Positions 41,243 to 50,077 of a DNA stretch of 64,000 nt are shown here, one piece after another; position 1 is the stretch's first letter; each line of letters opens with the position of its first letter. Position numbers and translations under genes: made by a program. The notes under the pieces are model-generated. The model worked only from the letters and a program-made list of their open reading frames with translations. It ran no database searches and was not told the origin of the DNA. The stretch is from assembly GCF_001584185.1 (NCBI RefSeq), contig NZ_CP013234.1, positions 620,001-684,000 on the forward strand, in the 5' to 3' direction. The DNA is from Collimonas pratensis. GTDB lineage: Bacteria > Pseudomonadota > Gammaproteobacteria > Burkholderiales > Burkholderiaceae_D.

Positions 41243-42841
41243 ATGAGCACTACCGCAGTCGATCACGCACACGATCATTCTCACGACGACCACGCGCACG
41301 ACCACCCACACGGTTGGCGCCGCTGGCTGTTCGCCACCAACCACAAGGATATCGGCACCCTGTACCTGTGGTTCTCGTTCACCATGCTGCTGTCAGGCGG
41401 CGTGCTGGCGCTGCTGATCCGCGCCGAGCTGTTCCAGCCTGGCCTGCAATTCTTCAAGCCGGAGTTCTTCAACCAGCTGACTACCATGCACGGTTTGATC
41501 ATGGTGTTCGGTGCGATCATGCCGGCCTTCGTCGGCTTCGCCAACTGGATGATCCCGCTGCAGATCGGCGCCTCCGACATGGCGTTTGCGCGGATGAACA
41601 ACTTCTCGTTCTGGCTGATGCCTCCTGCAGCCTTGCTGCTGGCGACTTCATTCCTGGTGCCTGGCGGCGCTACCGCTGCCGGCTGGACCCTGTATGCGCC
41701 GCTGTCGACGCAAATGGGACCTGGCATGGACATGGCGATTTTCGCGATCCATATCATGGGCGCCTCGTCGATCATGGGTTCGATCAACATCATCACCACC
41801 ATCCTCAACATGCGCGCGCCTGGCATGACGCTGATGAAGATGCCGATGTTCTGCTGGACCTGGCTGATCACCGCCTACCTGCTGATCGCCGTCATGCCTG
41901 TGCTGGCCGGCGCGATCACCATGACTCTGACCGACCGTCATTTCGGCACCTCCTTCTTTAACGCTGCCGGCGGCGGCGATCCGGTCATGTACCAGCATAT
42001 CTTCTGGTTCTTCGGCCACCCTGAGGTGTACATCATGATTCTGCCGGCGTTCGGCATCGTCTCGCAGATCATTCCAGCCTTCGCCCGCAAGCAGCTGTTC
42101 GGCTATGCATCGATGGTGTACGCAACCGCATCGATCGCGATCCTCTCGTTCATCGTCTGGGCCCACCACATGTTCACCACCGGCATGCCGGTGACTGCGC
42201 AGCTGTTCTTCATGTACGCAACGATGCTGATCGCGGTGCCGACAGGCGTCAAGATCTTCAACTGGATCGCTACCATGTGGCGCGGTTCGATGACTTTCGA
42301 AACGCCGATGCTGTTCGCCATCGGCTTCATCTTCGTGTTCACCATGGGCGGCTTCACCGGCTTGATCCTGGCGGTGACGCCGATCGACATCCAGATGCAG
42401 GATACCTACTATGTGGTGGCGCATTTCCACTATGTGCTGGTGGCCGGTTCCCTGTTCGCGCTGTTTGCCGGTTACTACTACTGGGGTCCGAAGTGGACTG
42501 GTTTCATGTACAACGAAACCCGCGGCAAGATCCATTTCTGGAATTCGCTGGTCTGGTTCAACGTCACGTTCTTCCCGATGCACTTCCTGGGGCTGGCCGG
42601 CATGCCGCGCCGCTACGCTGACTATCCGGCGCAGTTCACCGACTTCAACATGCTGGCTTCGATCGGTGCGTTGGGCTTTGGCCTGAGCCAGGTCTACTTC
42701 CTGTTCTTCGTGATCATTCCATCGATCAAGGGCGGCAAGAAGGCAGCTGATAAACCATGGGAAGGCGCTGAAGGCCTGGAATGGACCGTTCCTAGTCCTG
42801 CACCGTTCCACACCTTCGAAACGCCGCCAGTCTTTAAATAA
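41243..42841 (+). CDS. coxA: Cytochrome c oxidase subunit I
   Basis: Catalytic subunit holding heme a and the heme a3-CuB site, with 12 membrane helices. The 532 residues include the low-spin heme His in MHGLIMVFG, CuB ligands in [10 protein letters not shown] and WAHHMFTTG, and the heme pair in [14 protein letters not shown] with the GHPEVY tyrosine marks an A-type oxidase. The N-terminus is unusually histidine/aspartate-rich (residues 8-23, [16 protein letters not shown]), a possible metal-binding tail. RBS AGGAG lies 6 nt upstream. Confidence 0.97.
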   Translation: MSTTAVDHAHDHSHDDHAHDHPHGWRRWLFATNHKDIGTLYLWFSFTMLLSGGVLALLIRAELFQPGLQFFKPEFFNQLTTMHGLIMVFGAIMPAFVGFANWMIPLQIGASDMAFARMNNFSFWLMPPAALLLATSFLVPGGATAAGWTLYAPLSTQMGPGMDMAIFAIHIMGASSIMGSINIITTILNMRAPGMTLMKMPMFCWTWLITAYLLIAVMPVLAGAITMTLTDRHFGTSFFNAAGGGDPVMYQHIFWFFGHPEVYIMILPAFGIVSQIIPAFARKQLFGYASMVYATASIAILSFIVWAHHMFTTGMPVTAQLFFMYATMLIAVPTGVKIFNWIATMWRGSMTFETPMLFAIGFIFVFTMGGFTGLILAVTPIDIQMQDTYYVVAHFHYVLVAGSLFALFAGYYYWGPKWTGFMYNETRGKIHFWNSLVWFNVTFFPMHFLGLAGMPRRYADYPAQFTDFNMLASIGALGFGLSQVYFLFFVIIPSIKGGKKAADKPWEGAEGLEWTVPSPAPFHTFETPPVFK

Positions 42842-42903
42842 TGGAAGCGGCGGGGGCATCTGCCGCCCGCCAACGCTGCATGGATGTTGAATAGGTGTTG
42901 AAT

Positions 42904-43011
42904 ATGAGTCAGCAAAAAAAACCGAATAACCTGCGCACCGGCTTGCTGGTCGGCTTGCTGGCCCTGGGTTTCTTCATTGCGATCTTCGTCAAGATGCTGT
43001 GGTTCAAGTAG
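42904..43011 (+). CDS. Cytochrome oxidase small assembly protein (35 residues)
   Basis: A very short gene of 35 codons between coxA and ctaG: a polar start (MSQQKKPNNLRTG), one membrane helix (LLVGLLALGFFIAIFVKML) and end WFK. Equivalent tiny proteins in this position in betaproteobacteria are annotated as cytochrome oxidase small assembly proteins. ctaG begins on the base after its stop. Confidence 0.85.
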   Translation: MSQQKKPNNLRTGLLVGLLALGFFIAIFVKMLWFK

Positions 43012-43587
43012 ATGAGCAATCCTGAAGACGGCAGCGCCAAGGCCGAATCGCGGAAGATGAACTGGCAGATGCTGGGCAAGCTGATGGTGATCGCCGTCAT
43101 GATGTTCGGCTTCGGCTACGGCCTGGTGCCGGTGTACAAGAAGATCTGCGAAATCACCGGTGTCAATTACTTGACGCCGAAGGATGGCACGGTGGCAGCG
43201 CCGGCCAATACCCAGGTCGACAAGAGCCGCACCATTACGGTGGAGTTCGATGCCAATACCCAGGGGCCATGGCGCTTCCGGCCTACCGTCAGCAGTGTGC
43301 AAGTGCATCCGGGCGAGATGACCACGGTAGTGTATGAAGTAGTGAACAAGCAGGCGCGCAAGATGGATGCCCAGGCGATTCCAAGCTACGCGCCGATGCA
43401 GGCGGCGGAGTTCTTCAAGAAAGTCGAATGTTTCTGTTTCACCCAGCAAACTCTGGGCCCGAACCAGGCTAAGGAAATGCCGGTGGTGTTTTACATAGAT
43501 CCTGCTATACCTAAGGATGTGAAGCTGATTACGCTGTCGTATACTTTTTTTGAAATTGCGGGCCAGCCGGACAAGCCGGCAAGTTAA
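43012..43587 (+). CDS. ctaG: Cytochrome c oxidase assembly protein Cox11/CtaG
   Basis: Copper chaperone that inserts CuB into subunit I. The 191 residues have a single N-terminal membrane helix (about 22-42), then an Ig-like periplasmic domain with the copper-binding KVECFCFTQQTL (the Cys-x-Cys pair) and the family end VITLSYTFFE-like LITLSYTFFEI. It begins directly after the small assembly gene. Confidence 0.96.
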   Translation: MSNPEDGSAKAESRKMNWQMLGKLMVIAVMMFGFGYGLVPVYKKICEITGVNYLTPKDGTVAAPANTQVDKSRTITVEFDANTQGPWRFRPTVSSVQVHPGEMTTVVYEVVNKQARKMDAQAIPSYAPMQAAEFFKKVECFCFTQQTLGPNQAKEMPVVFYIDPAIPKDVKLITLSYTFFEIAGQPDKPAS

Positions 43588-43617
43588 CTACCAGGCAGGT
43601 CAACGCAAAGGTATTGA

Positions 43618-43833
43618 ATGTCGGATCTGAAGCAAGCAAGCCGCCGCAAAGCCTCGTTTGGCGCGGCCATGAAAGCGATATTCTGGTCGTTTTTCGGCGT
43701 GCGCAAGAGGAAAGACTATGAAAGCGATGCGGCGCAGCTGAACCCGATACATGTGGTGATCGCCGCCATCCTCGGAGTGTTGATTTTTATTGGAATACTG
43801 ATCACGATCGTCAAGCTGGTGGTGGCCAAGTAA
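43618..43833 (+). CDS. DUF2970 small membrane protein
   Basis: A 71-residue protein with a basic N-terminus (KQASRRKASFGAAMKAIFWS), the motif FFGVRKRKDYESD and one C-terminal membrane helix (PIHVVIAAILGVLIFIGILI). DUF2970 proteins are found almost only in oxidase clusters of betaproteobacteria, so a role in complex IV is likely but unproven. Confidence 0.9.
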   Translation: MSDLKQASRRKASFGAAMKAIFWSFFGVRKRKDYESDAAQLNPIHVVIAAILGVLIFIGILITIVKLVVAK

Positions 43834-43959
43834 TACGTAAGTGCAGCACAAGATCTTTAATCGGTTGAGGACAGTGCAGTCCGGGCGCAGGCCGGCCCTT
43901 CTTGCAGTTTGTCCCGCAAATATTGAAATAACTAATTAAATTTGTATCTGGAGATGGCA

Positions 43960-44820
43960 ATGAGTTCTCAACAAGGCAGTGCACCTTACTATTTCGTTCC
44001 CGGTCCGTCCAAGTGGCCGGTGCTGGGCGGCACGGCGTTGCTGGCGACCATGGCTGGCGCGGCGGCCTGGGTCAACGGCGTAGTCTGGGGACCGGAGCTG
44101 TGCGGGCTCGGCATCCTGTCGTTCCTGGTCGTGCTCTACAAGTGGTTCGGCGATTCGATCCGCGAATCCGAAGGCGGCATGTACAGCGCGCGCATCGATA
44201 CTTCGTACCGCTGGAGCATGAGCTGGTTCATCTTCTCTGAAGTGATGTTTTTCGCGGCGTTTTTCGGCGCCCTGTTCTATGCCCGCAGCATCTCGATGCC
44301 ATGGCTGGGCGATCTTGACAACAAGGTGCTGTGGCCTGATTTCTCCGCGCACTGGGGCAATGCCGGTCCAGCCGGCACGATCGAACCGTTCAGCACCATG
44401 GGCCCGTTCCCGATCCCGACCATCAACACCTTCCTGCTGCTGACTTCCGGCGTGACGCTGACGATTTCCCACCATGCGCTGCGCGCCGGCCATCGTGCCA
44501 AGACCGCGGCCTGGCTGTTCGCCACCATCGTGCTGGGCGCCACTTTCATGGGCTTCCAGGCTGCCGAATACATCGAGGCTTATACCGATTTCAACCTGAA
44601 GCTGACCTCCGGCGTCTACGGTTCGACCTTCTTCCTGCTGACCGGCTTCCACGGTTTCCACGTCACCATCGGCGCCATCATGCTGTCGGTCGTGCTGTAC
44701 CGCGTGCTGAAGGGCCATTTCACCCCGGATCATCACTTCGCCTTTGAAGGCGCAGCCTGGTACTGGCACTTTGTCGACGTCGTCTGGCTCGGCTTGTATG
44801 TGGTGGTGTACTGGCTGTAA
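43960..44820 (+). CDS. coxC: Cytochrome c oxidase subunit III
   Basis: Core subunit without redox centres, important for stability and proton uptake. The 286 residues have seven membrane helices; recognisable are FYFVPGPS-like YYFVPGPSKWPVLGG, SEVMFFAAFFGALFYAR, GFQAAEYIEAY and GFHGFHVTIGAIML, ending HFVDVVWLGLYVVVYWL. ATG 43960 was chosen because GGAG lies 7 nt upstream; ATG 43954 is too close to it. Confidence 0.96.
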   Translation: MSSQQGSAPYYFVPGPSKWPVLGGTALLATMAGAAAWVNGVVWGPELCGLGILSFLVVLYKWFGDSIRESEGGMYSARIDTSYRWSMSWFIFSEVMFFAAFFGALFYARSISMPWLGDLDNKVLWPDFSAHWGNAGPAGTIEPFSTMGPFPIPTINTFLLLTSGVTLTISHHALRAGHRAKTAAWLFATIVLGATFMGFQAAEYIEAYTDFNLKLTSGVYGSTFFLLTGFHGFHVTIGAIMLSVVLYRVLKGHFTPDHHFAFEGAAWYWHFVDVVWLGLYVVVYWL

Positions 44821-44830
44821 AGCCGGCAAC

Positions 44831-44915
44831 CGTAGGGTGGGCAGATTTTCTGCCCACGCTGAGTTCACTCCTCGTTTGATCGAGGTTCCGCGTGGGCACA
44901 GGTGCCCACCCTACG
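44831..44915. repeat. GTAGGGTGGGCA palindromic repeat, copy 2 (composite)
   Basis: CGTAGGGTGGGCA at 44831-44843 pairs with TGCCCACCCTACG at 44903-44915. Inside are GGGCAGATTTTCTGCCC at 44840-44856 and a second unit GTGGGCACAGGTGCCCAC at 44892-44909. It is thus two palindromes enclosed by an outer pair, a larger form of the repeat at 9016. Confidence 0.85.
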
Positions 44916-44934
44916 AGCTGAGCGTCGATGCATG

Positions 44935-44965
44935 AAAAAGGCCACACCTCGGTGCGGCCTTTTTT
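44935..44965. terminator. Two-way terminator between coxC and the DUF2909 gene
   Basis: AAAAAGGCC and GGCCTTTTTT flank a stem-loop (CACC/GGTG inner stem). A-run and T-run on both sides suit convergent genes coxC (plus) and DUF2909 (minus). Confidence 0.85.
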
Positions 44966-44982
44966 ACGACGGCTTTGGCCTT

Positions 44983-45183
44983 TCAGTGCAGGCCGGTCGG
45001 CTGGATATAACCCAGCTTGTACAAGAGCAGTATCATGAGGAACAGGCAGACCGACAGGCCGACGCGCCAGGTCAGGGCCTGCACCGTGCGGTTGCTTTTA
45101 CCCTTGTCGCGCATCAGGAATATCAATGCGGAGGCGAGGCTGCCGATGATCAGGATGAAGGCAATGGCGACGACGATTTTCAT
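44983..45183 (-). CDS. DUF2909 twin-transmembrane protein
   Basis: A 66-residue protein with two membrane helices (KIVVAIAFILIIGSLASALI and VGLSVCLFLMILLLYKLGYI) joined by FLMRDKGKSNRTVQALTWR, the pattern of DUF2909 proteins that sit inside oxidase clusters with opposite direction. ATG 45183 (MKIVV) is preferred; the longer frame from 45237 lies over the surf1 promoter side. The starts of this gene and surf1 are 38 nt apart. Confidence 0.88.
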   Translation of the reverse strand: MKIVVAIAFILIIGSLASALIFLMRDKGKSNRTVQALTWRVGLSVCLFLMILLLYKLGYIQPTGLH

Positions 45184-45221
45184 TTTGTGCCAGGGGAAAT
45201 GTTGACTAAGGCGATATTGTA

Positions 45222-46001
45222 ATGCGGAATCACTCAATACCCGGTTTCCGCAGCTTTCGTTTCCGCTTGATACCGTTCATCGCAACGGTCCTGCTGGTGG
45301 CGCTCGGCATCGGCCTGGGGCAATGGCAAACATGGCGCGGCGATCAAAAGCAGTTGATCGAGAACAAACTGCGGCAACGGCAGACAGCGCCGCTGCTCAG
45401 GTTCAGTGGCGCGCCGGCCGACCTCGACCAGCTCGAATACCGCCGCCTGGCCCTGCGCGGTGAATTTATTGGCGGCTGGCCTGTCTATCTGGACAACCGT
45501 CCGTTGAACGGCGTGGCCGGCTTCTATGTGCTGATGCCGTTCAAGCTGGCTGACTCCGGCGCGGGCTCGGATAATTATGTGTTGGTGGCACGCGGCTGGC
45601 TGCCGCGCGACCCGTCGGACCGCAGCAAGCTGCCGCCTTACCCGACCCCGGCCGGCACGGTTGAAATAGAGGGGCTGGTCAGGCGAGATTTCGGTCATGT
45701 CATGCAGTTGGGCGACGCCGGTCCGTTGCAGCCCGGGGCTATCGTGCAGAATCTGGCGATCGGCGAATTCGCTGCAGCCAGCAAATTCAAGCTGCAACCG
45801 TTCGTGGTAGAGCAGACCAGCGCCGCCGGCGATCAGTTGCAGCGGACCTGGCCCAGCCCATCGCTAGGAATTGAAAGACACCGTGGCTATGCCTTCCAGT
45901 GGTATGCGCTGGCGGTGATGGCCTTCATTTTTTTTGTTGTGACAGGATTTAGACGTGGATCAGAAAATACCAACAAGCCAGCCGCTCAGCAGTCCGGCTA
46001 A
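45222..46001 (+). CDS. SURF1-family oxidase assembly protein
   Basis: A 259-residue SURF1/Shy1 protein that helps heme a insertion into subunit I. Two membrane helices at the ends (about 12-30 and 232-250) hold a periplasmic domain. Family boxes are LGIGLGQWQTWRGDQK, YRRLALRGEF, VYLDNRPLNGVAGFYVLMPF, VLVARGWLPRD and HRGYAFQWYALAVMAFIFF. The next gene starts 47 nt before its end. Confidence 0.94.
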   Translation: MRNHSIPGFRSFRFRLIPFIATVLLVALGIGLGQWQTWRGDQKQLIENKLRQRQTAPLLRFSGAPADLDQLEYRRLALRGEFIGGWPVYLDNRPLNGVAGFYVLMPFKLADSGAGSDNYVLVARGWLPRDPSDRSKLPPYPTPAGTVEIEGLVRRDFGHVMQLGDAGPLQPGAIVQNLAIGEFAAASKFKLQPFVVEQTSAAGDQLQRTWPSPSLGIERHRGYAFQWYALAVMAFIFFVVTGFRRGSENTNKPAAQQSG

Positions 46002-46596
46002 TCCGCCGGCGCAGGACAAGCAGCGTCAGAGCGGCCGCTGGAAACTGTTTGCGGTGATCGCGGTATGCGCGGCGCCGATGCTGGCTTCTTATTTCACGTA
46101 TTACGTGATCAAGCCGCAAAGCCGCACCAATTACGGCGCCCTGATCGATCCGCGCGATTACCCGATTCCGGAACTGGGCAGCACCGCGCTCGACGGCAAG
46201 CCGGAATCGCTCACCTCCTACAAAGGCAAATGGCTGATGGTGCAGGTCGACGGCGGCGATTGCCAGAAGGCTTGCCAGGACAAGCTGTTTGAAATGCGCC
46301 AGCTGCGTCTGATGCAAGGCAAGGAAATGGAGCGCATCGAGCGCGTCTGGTTGATCACCGACCAGCAGCCTCTGCAAACCATGGTGATGCGCGAATACGA
46401 CGGCACCAAGCTGCTACGGGTCAAGCCGGAACTGCTGAAAGCGTGGCTGCCGACCGAAGAGGGCACCAGCGCCGCCGACCATATCTACCTGATCGATCCG
46501 CTCGGCCACCTGATGATGCGCTTCCCCAAGGATGCCGATCCGAACAAGGTCAAGAAAGACCTGTCGAAACTGCTGCGCGCTTCGGCGATAGGATGA
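45955..46596 (+). CDS. Cox-cluster membrane protein with thioredoxin-like periplasmic part
   Basis: A 213-residue protein with one membrane helix (about 31-50) and a periplasmic domain of Sco/thioredoxin type (SLTSYKGKWLMVQVDGGDCQ, ADHIYLIDPLGHLMMRFPK). The Sco Cys-x3-Cys is present as DCQKACQ (CysxxxCys), but the fold boxes are weaker than in the true SCO gene downstream. The start is GTG 45955, overlapping surf1; no better start is seen. Members occur between surf1 and ctaA in betaproteobacteria. A copper or redox role is inferred. Confidence 0.82.
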   Translation: MDQKIPTSQPLSSPANPPAQDKQRQSGRWKLFAVIAVCAAPMLASYFTYYVIKPQSRTNYGALIDPRDYPIPELGSTALDGKPESLTSYKGKWLMVQVDGGDCQKACQDKLFEMRQLRLMQGKEMERIERVWLITDQQPLQTMVMREYDGTKLLRVKPELLKAWLPTEEGTSAADHIYLIDPLGHLMMRFPKDADPNKVKKDLSKLLRASAIG

Positions 46597-46617
46597 GTTT
46601 GCCATGAGGAGCTTCCA

Positions 46618-47778
46618 ATGACGGCGCCCATGCTGGTCCAGCTCGGCAGCATGGGCGTGCTGGTCGCCGTGCTGGCGTTCTGCGTGGTCTGGGTTTCCAG
46701 CGACACCAATAAATACCGCAAGCTGGTATGGGTGACGCTGTTCCTGACCTTCGATCTGATCATGTTCGGTGCCTTTACCCGGCTGACCGATTCCGGCCTC
46801 GGCTGCCCCGACTGGCCCGGTTGCTACGGCCATTCCAATCCGTTGCTGGCGCATGCACACATCAGCGCCGCGCAGGAAGCCATGCCGTTCGGGCCGGTCT
46901 CGGTGAAGAAGGCCTGGATCGAAATGATCCACCGCTATTTCGCCATGGGCGTCGGCGTGCTGATCATCGCCCTGATGGGTATCAGCTGGATGCGCTGGCT
47001 GAAGTCGCGCAAGCAGCCTGTGCAAAGGCAGGTCAAGTTCTCACCCTGGTTTCCGACCCTGCTGTTTTTCTGCGTCTGCCTGCAAGGCGCTTTCGGCGCC
47101 TGGACCGTGACCCAGAAACTGCAGCCGGTGATTGTCACCACCCATCTCTTGCTCGGCCTGACCTTGCTGGCGATGATGGCCTGGCTGGCGGCGCGCCAGA
47201 GCGATCATGCGCCGGTGGCGGCCAGCGCCGCCGGCCTGGTCAAACCGGCGATGGTTGCGCTGCTGCTGCTGGTGATCCAGATCGCCCTCGGCGGCTGGGT
47301 GAGCACTAACTACGCTGCCCTGGCCTGTACCGACTTCCCGCTGTGCCATGGCGCGCTGGTGCCGCAGATGGATTTTGCCAACGGCTTTACGCTGTGGCGC
47401 CACCTTGGCATGACCGCCGACGGCGATTTCCTGACTTTCCAGGCGCTGACGGCGATCCACTGGACCCATCGCAGCTTTGCCTTCGTGGTGATCGCCTTCA
47501 TCGTCTGGCTGGCCTGGAAAGCGCTACGCACCGCCGGCTTGCAAAATACCGGACGCTGGCTGCTGATTGTTATTGGTTTGCAATTGTTCACCGGCTTGTC
47601 TACTATTTACTTTAACTGGCCGCTGGCGATCGCTGTCGTCCACAACGGTGGGGCGGCGGCACTGCTGGTGCTGCTGGTCATGTTAAACTACAAGGCTAGA
47701 CTCGTCCCTGGCCGGCATGCCGTTTCGGCGGCAGCTAGCCATTCAGCAATTGTTGAGAGCCTCAACCAGCATCCATGA
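46618..47778 (+). CDS. ctaA: Heme A synthase (COX15/CtaA)
   Basis: Oxidises heme O to heme A for the oxidase. The 386 residues form eight membrane helices with the four heme-ligand histidines in [30 protein letters not shown] and [10 protein letters not shown], and the conserved [21 protein letters not shown] loop split across the first periplasmic turn. The last 25 residues are variable. It overlaps the next gene by 4 nt. Confidence 0.95.
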   Translation: MTAPMLVQLGSMGVLVAVLAFCVVWVSSDTNKYRKLVWVTLFLTFDLIMFGAFTRLTDSGLGCPDWPGCYGHSNPLLAHAHISAAQEAMPFGPVSVKKAWIEMIHRYFAMGVGVLIIALMGISWMRWLKSRKQPVQRQVKFSPWFPTLLFFCVCLQGAFGAWTVTQKLQPVIVTTHLLLGLTLLAMMAWLAARQSDHAPVAASAAGLVKPAMVALLLLVIQIALGGWVSTNYAALACTDFPLCHGALVPQMDFANGFTLWRHLGMTADGDFLTFQALTAIHWTHRSFAFVVIAFIVWLAWKALRTAGLQNTGRWLLIVIGLQLFTGLSTIYFNWPLAIAVVHNGGAAALLVLLVMLNYKARLVPGRHAVSAAASHSAIVESLNQHP

Positions 47779-48659
47779 CCGCATTGACCATACCTCCTAA
47801 CCGAATTGCCCAGTATTGGGCGCTGACCAAGCCGCGGGTGACGCAGCTGGCAGTATTTTGCGCAGTGATCGGGATGTTCCTGGCAACCCCGGGCTTGCCG
47901 GAGTGGCAACGGGTGGTGGCGGCGACGATCGGCATCTGGCTGTTGGCCGGCGCCGCTTTCGCCGTCAACTGCCTGGTCGAGCGCGAAATCGATTCGCGCA
48001 TGGCGCGCACCGCCCGCCGTCCAATGGCGCGCGGCGAGATCACCGTCAACCAGACCCTGGTGTTTTCCGGCGTCATCGGCGGCAGCGGCATGTGGGTGCT
48101 GTACAACTTCGTCAATCCGTTGACCATGTGGCTGACTTTCGCCACCTTTGTCGGCTACGCCATCGTCTACACCATCATCCTGAAGCCGGCGACGCCGCAG
48201 AACATCGTCATCGGCGGCCTCGCCGGCGCCATGCCGCCGGCCTTGGGCTGGGCGGCCATTGCCAACGACGTACCGATGCAAGCCTGGATCCTGGTGTTGA
48301 TCATCTTTGTCTGGACCCCGCCGCATTTCTGGGCGCTGGCCATGTACCGCCGCGACGACTACGCCAAATCCGGCCTGCCGATGCTGCCGATCACGCATGG
48401 CATGAAATTCACCCAGCTGCAGATCTGGCTCTACACCATCGCGCTGGTCGCCACGACCATGCTGCCGTTCGCGGTCGGCATGAGCGGCCTGATCTATCTG
48501 GCCAGCGCGGCGCTGCTGGGGCTGGTTTTCCTGTGGTACGCATGGCAGATCTACCAGCACTACACCGATCTGATCGCGCGCAAGACTTTTGCCTATTCGA
48601 TCATCTATCTGTCGCTGCTGTTCGCCGCGCTGCTGGTCGACCATTACCTCAAATTCTGA
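47775..48659 (+). CDS. ctaB: Protoheme IX farnesyltransferase (heme O synthase)
   Basis: Transfers a farnesyl group to heme B to give heme O, the substrate of CtaA. The 294-residue UbiA-type membrane enzyme has the two acidic motifs [20 protein letters not shown] and, later, [20 protein letters not shown]. Nine membrane helices are predicted. ATGA overlap with ctaA. Confidence 0.96.
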   Translation: MTALTIPPNRIAQYWALTKPRVTQLAVFCAVIGMFLATPGLPEWQRVVAATIGIWLLAGAAFAVNCLVEREIDSRMARTARRPMARGEITVNQTLVFSGVIGGSGMWVLYNFVNPLTMWLTFATFVGYAIVYTIILKPATPQNIVIGGLAGAMPPALGWAAIANDVPMQAWILVLIIFVWTPPHFWALAMYRRDDYAKSGLPMLPITHGMKFTQLQIWLYTIALVATTMLPFAVGMSGLIYLASAALLGLVFLWYAWQIYQHYTDLIARKTFAYSIIYLSLLFAALLVDHYLKF

Positions 48660-48667
48660 AAGTCAAC

Positions 48668-49300
48668 ATGAAGCGTGTCACCCCCGTCGTCTCTCTGTTC
48701 GCCGGCTTGCTGATGGCCTTGTCGCTGGCGGCATGCAGCGACAAATCGGCCGGCGGCAGCCAGGAAATGACCTTGTCGCCGGCCAAGACCGCGTTCAACA
48801 ATACCGACGTCACCGGCCTCGGCTACGCCCGCGATTTCGCGCTCACCGACCATACCGGCAAGCCGCGCACGCTGGCCGACTACAAGGGCAAGGTGGTGGT
48901 GGTGTTTTTCGGCTATACCCAATGCCCCGACGTCTGCCCGACCACTATGGTGGAAATGGCCAATGTGCTGAAGGAGATGGGGCCGCTGGCGAGCAAGGTG
49001 CAGGTATTGTTCGTCACGATTGACCCGGAGCGCGATACGCAAGAGTTGCTGTCCAAGTATGTGCCGGCTTTCGATCCGAGCTTTGTCGGCCTGTACGGCG
49101 ATGCTGCCGCTACCGAAAAGGTGGCCAAGGAATTCCGTGTGTTCTATCAGAAGGTGCCGGGTAAGACTCCGGGCAGCTACAGCATGGACCACACAGCCGG
49201 CAGCTATGTGTTCGATCCGGACGGCCACATCCGTCTGTTCATACGCCATGGCCAGGGGCCGGAGCCGATCGCGCATGACTTGAAATTACTGTTGCAATGA
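48668..49300 (+). CDS. SCO1/SenC family copper chaperone (lipoprotein)
   Basis: Delivers copper to the CuA site of subunit II. The 210 residues start with a lipoprotein signal (lipobox SLAAC, Cys23), then a thioredoxin-like domain with the copper ligands Cys86 and Cys90 (QCPDVCPT) and His175 (SMDHTAG). It is 8 nt after ctaB. The open frame extends far upstream into ctaB, but that is a chance frame. Confidence 0.95.
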   Translation: MKRVTPVVSLFAGLLMALSLAACSDKSAGGSQEMTLSPAKTAFNNTDVTGLGYARDFALTDHTGKPRTLADYKGKVVVVFFGYTQCPDVCPTTMVEMANVLKEMGPLASKVQVLFVTIDPERDTQELLSKYVPAFDPSFVGLYGDAAATEKVAKEFRVFYQKVPGKTPGSYSMDHTAGSYVFDPDGHIRLFIRHGQGPEPIAHDLKLLLQ

Positions 49301-49329
49301 TCCGTGGCGGCGAGGCCGCCACGCGTGTT

Positions 49330-49367
49330 AAAAAGGCAGGACCGCTTCGCTGTGATCCTGCCTTTTT
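49330..49367. terminator. Two-way terminator after the SCO gene
   Basis: AAAAAGGCAGGA and TCCTGCCTTTTT flank a 14-nt loop: GGCAGGA 49335-49341 pairs with TCCTGCC 49356-49362. It closes both the cox region (plus) and the DUF4166 gene (minus). A short GTGGCGGC/GCCGCCAC hairpin precedes it. Confidence 0.9.
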
Positions 49368-49377
49368 GCATTCCAGT

Positions 49378-49953
49378 TCATGGCCTGCTTTTCACCTGTC
49401 TGAGATCGAGGTAGCCATGATACTGCGCCAGTACTCCCACACGCGGCAGTTTCGCGGCGACGTTGAAGTACAGTTTGCCGTCGGCGCCGGTTTCTTCGGC
49501 CAGCACGGCAGGAATCATGAATTCCGGACAGGCGATGCCGCAGCATGTGATGCGCAACAGGCGCATGTTCAAGCGCCCTTCCGTGACGCTGAGCGCGAAG
49601 TGCAGGGCCACCGGCCCCAATTGTTCCACCAGCCTGCCGGCGCTGACATGCATGCGCGACGCCATGGTGCGGCCGGGAAAGCGGCGGCGCCAGGTTTCCT
49701 GCTCGCTGTCGGCATCCAGTTCAAACATGAAGCTGGTTTCCGCGCAAGCTTTAGGCAGGGAGAACAGCCGGCCGAGGCAGCGCCCGAGCATGGTCTCCGG
49801 TCCTTTGACCGTACAGCGTCCATGCAGCGTCAGTTGTCCGCGCAGGCTGTGAAAATGCTGCAGGTCAGGCGCCAGCGCATCGAAATCTTCAGCCATCACC
49901 TGGCGGTAGAGTGAGTCGGAGAAATTCCCCTTGTCTGTATTGCCGCTAATCAT
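49378..49953 (-). CDS. DUF4166 domain protein
   Basis: A 191-residue cytosolic protein of the DUF4166 family, which also occurs fused to saccharopine-dehydrogenase-like proteins. Typical segments are LYRQVMAEDFDALAPDLQHF near the start, FELDADSEQETWRRRFPGRT and GPVALHFALSV. Function unknown. It sits alone between two terminators. Confidence 0.85.
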   Translation of the reverse strand: MISGNTDKGNFSDSLYRQVMAEDFDALAPDLQHFHSLRGQLTLHGRCTVKGPETMLGRCLGRLFSLPKACAETSFMFELDADSEQETWRRRFPGRTMASRMHVSAGRLVEQLGPVALHFALSVTEGRLNMRLLRITCCGIACPEFMIPAVLAEETGADGKLYFNVAAKLPRVGVLAQYHGYLDLRQVKSRP

Positions 49954-50017
49954 CGTGCTTTCTTTTATCGTTGCTCATGTTTGTGCTTATGTTTGTGTAT
50001 GAGCAATAGTGTAGCAG

Positions 50018-50058
50018 GCAAAAACAAAGCCCCCTGGACCGTCAGGTCACAGGGGGCT
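50018..50058 (-). terminator. Rho-independent terminator of rpoH
   Basis: On the minus strand GCCCCCTG (50057-50050) pairs with CAGGGGGC (50036-50029), followed by TTTGTTTTTG. It lies 20 nt after the rpoH stop. Confidence 0.88.
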
Positions 50059-50077
50059 CCGGCGGGAAGGTCGCTGA

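Noticed and set aside
46374..46460. tRNA-like or other small RNA genes in the cox region
   Set aside because: No TTCGAATCC-type arms with matching acceptor stems were found; this holds for the whole window apart from rnpB.
47816..48667. A 284-codon open stretch in frame before the SCO start
   Set aside because: It overlaps ctaB in another frame; the protein is Arg/His/Gly-rich with no domain, and the SCO lipoprotein signal begins at ATG 48668.
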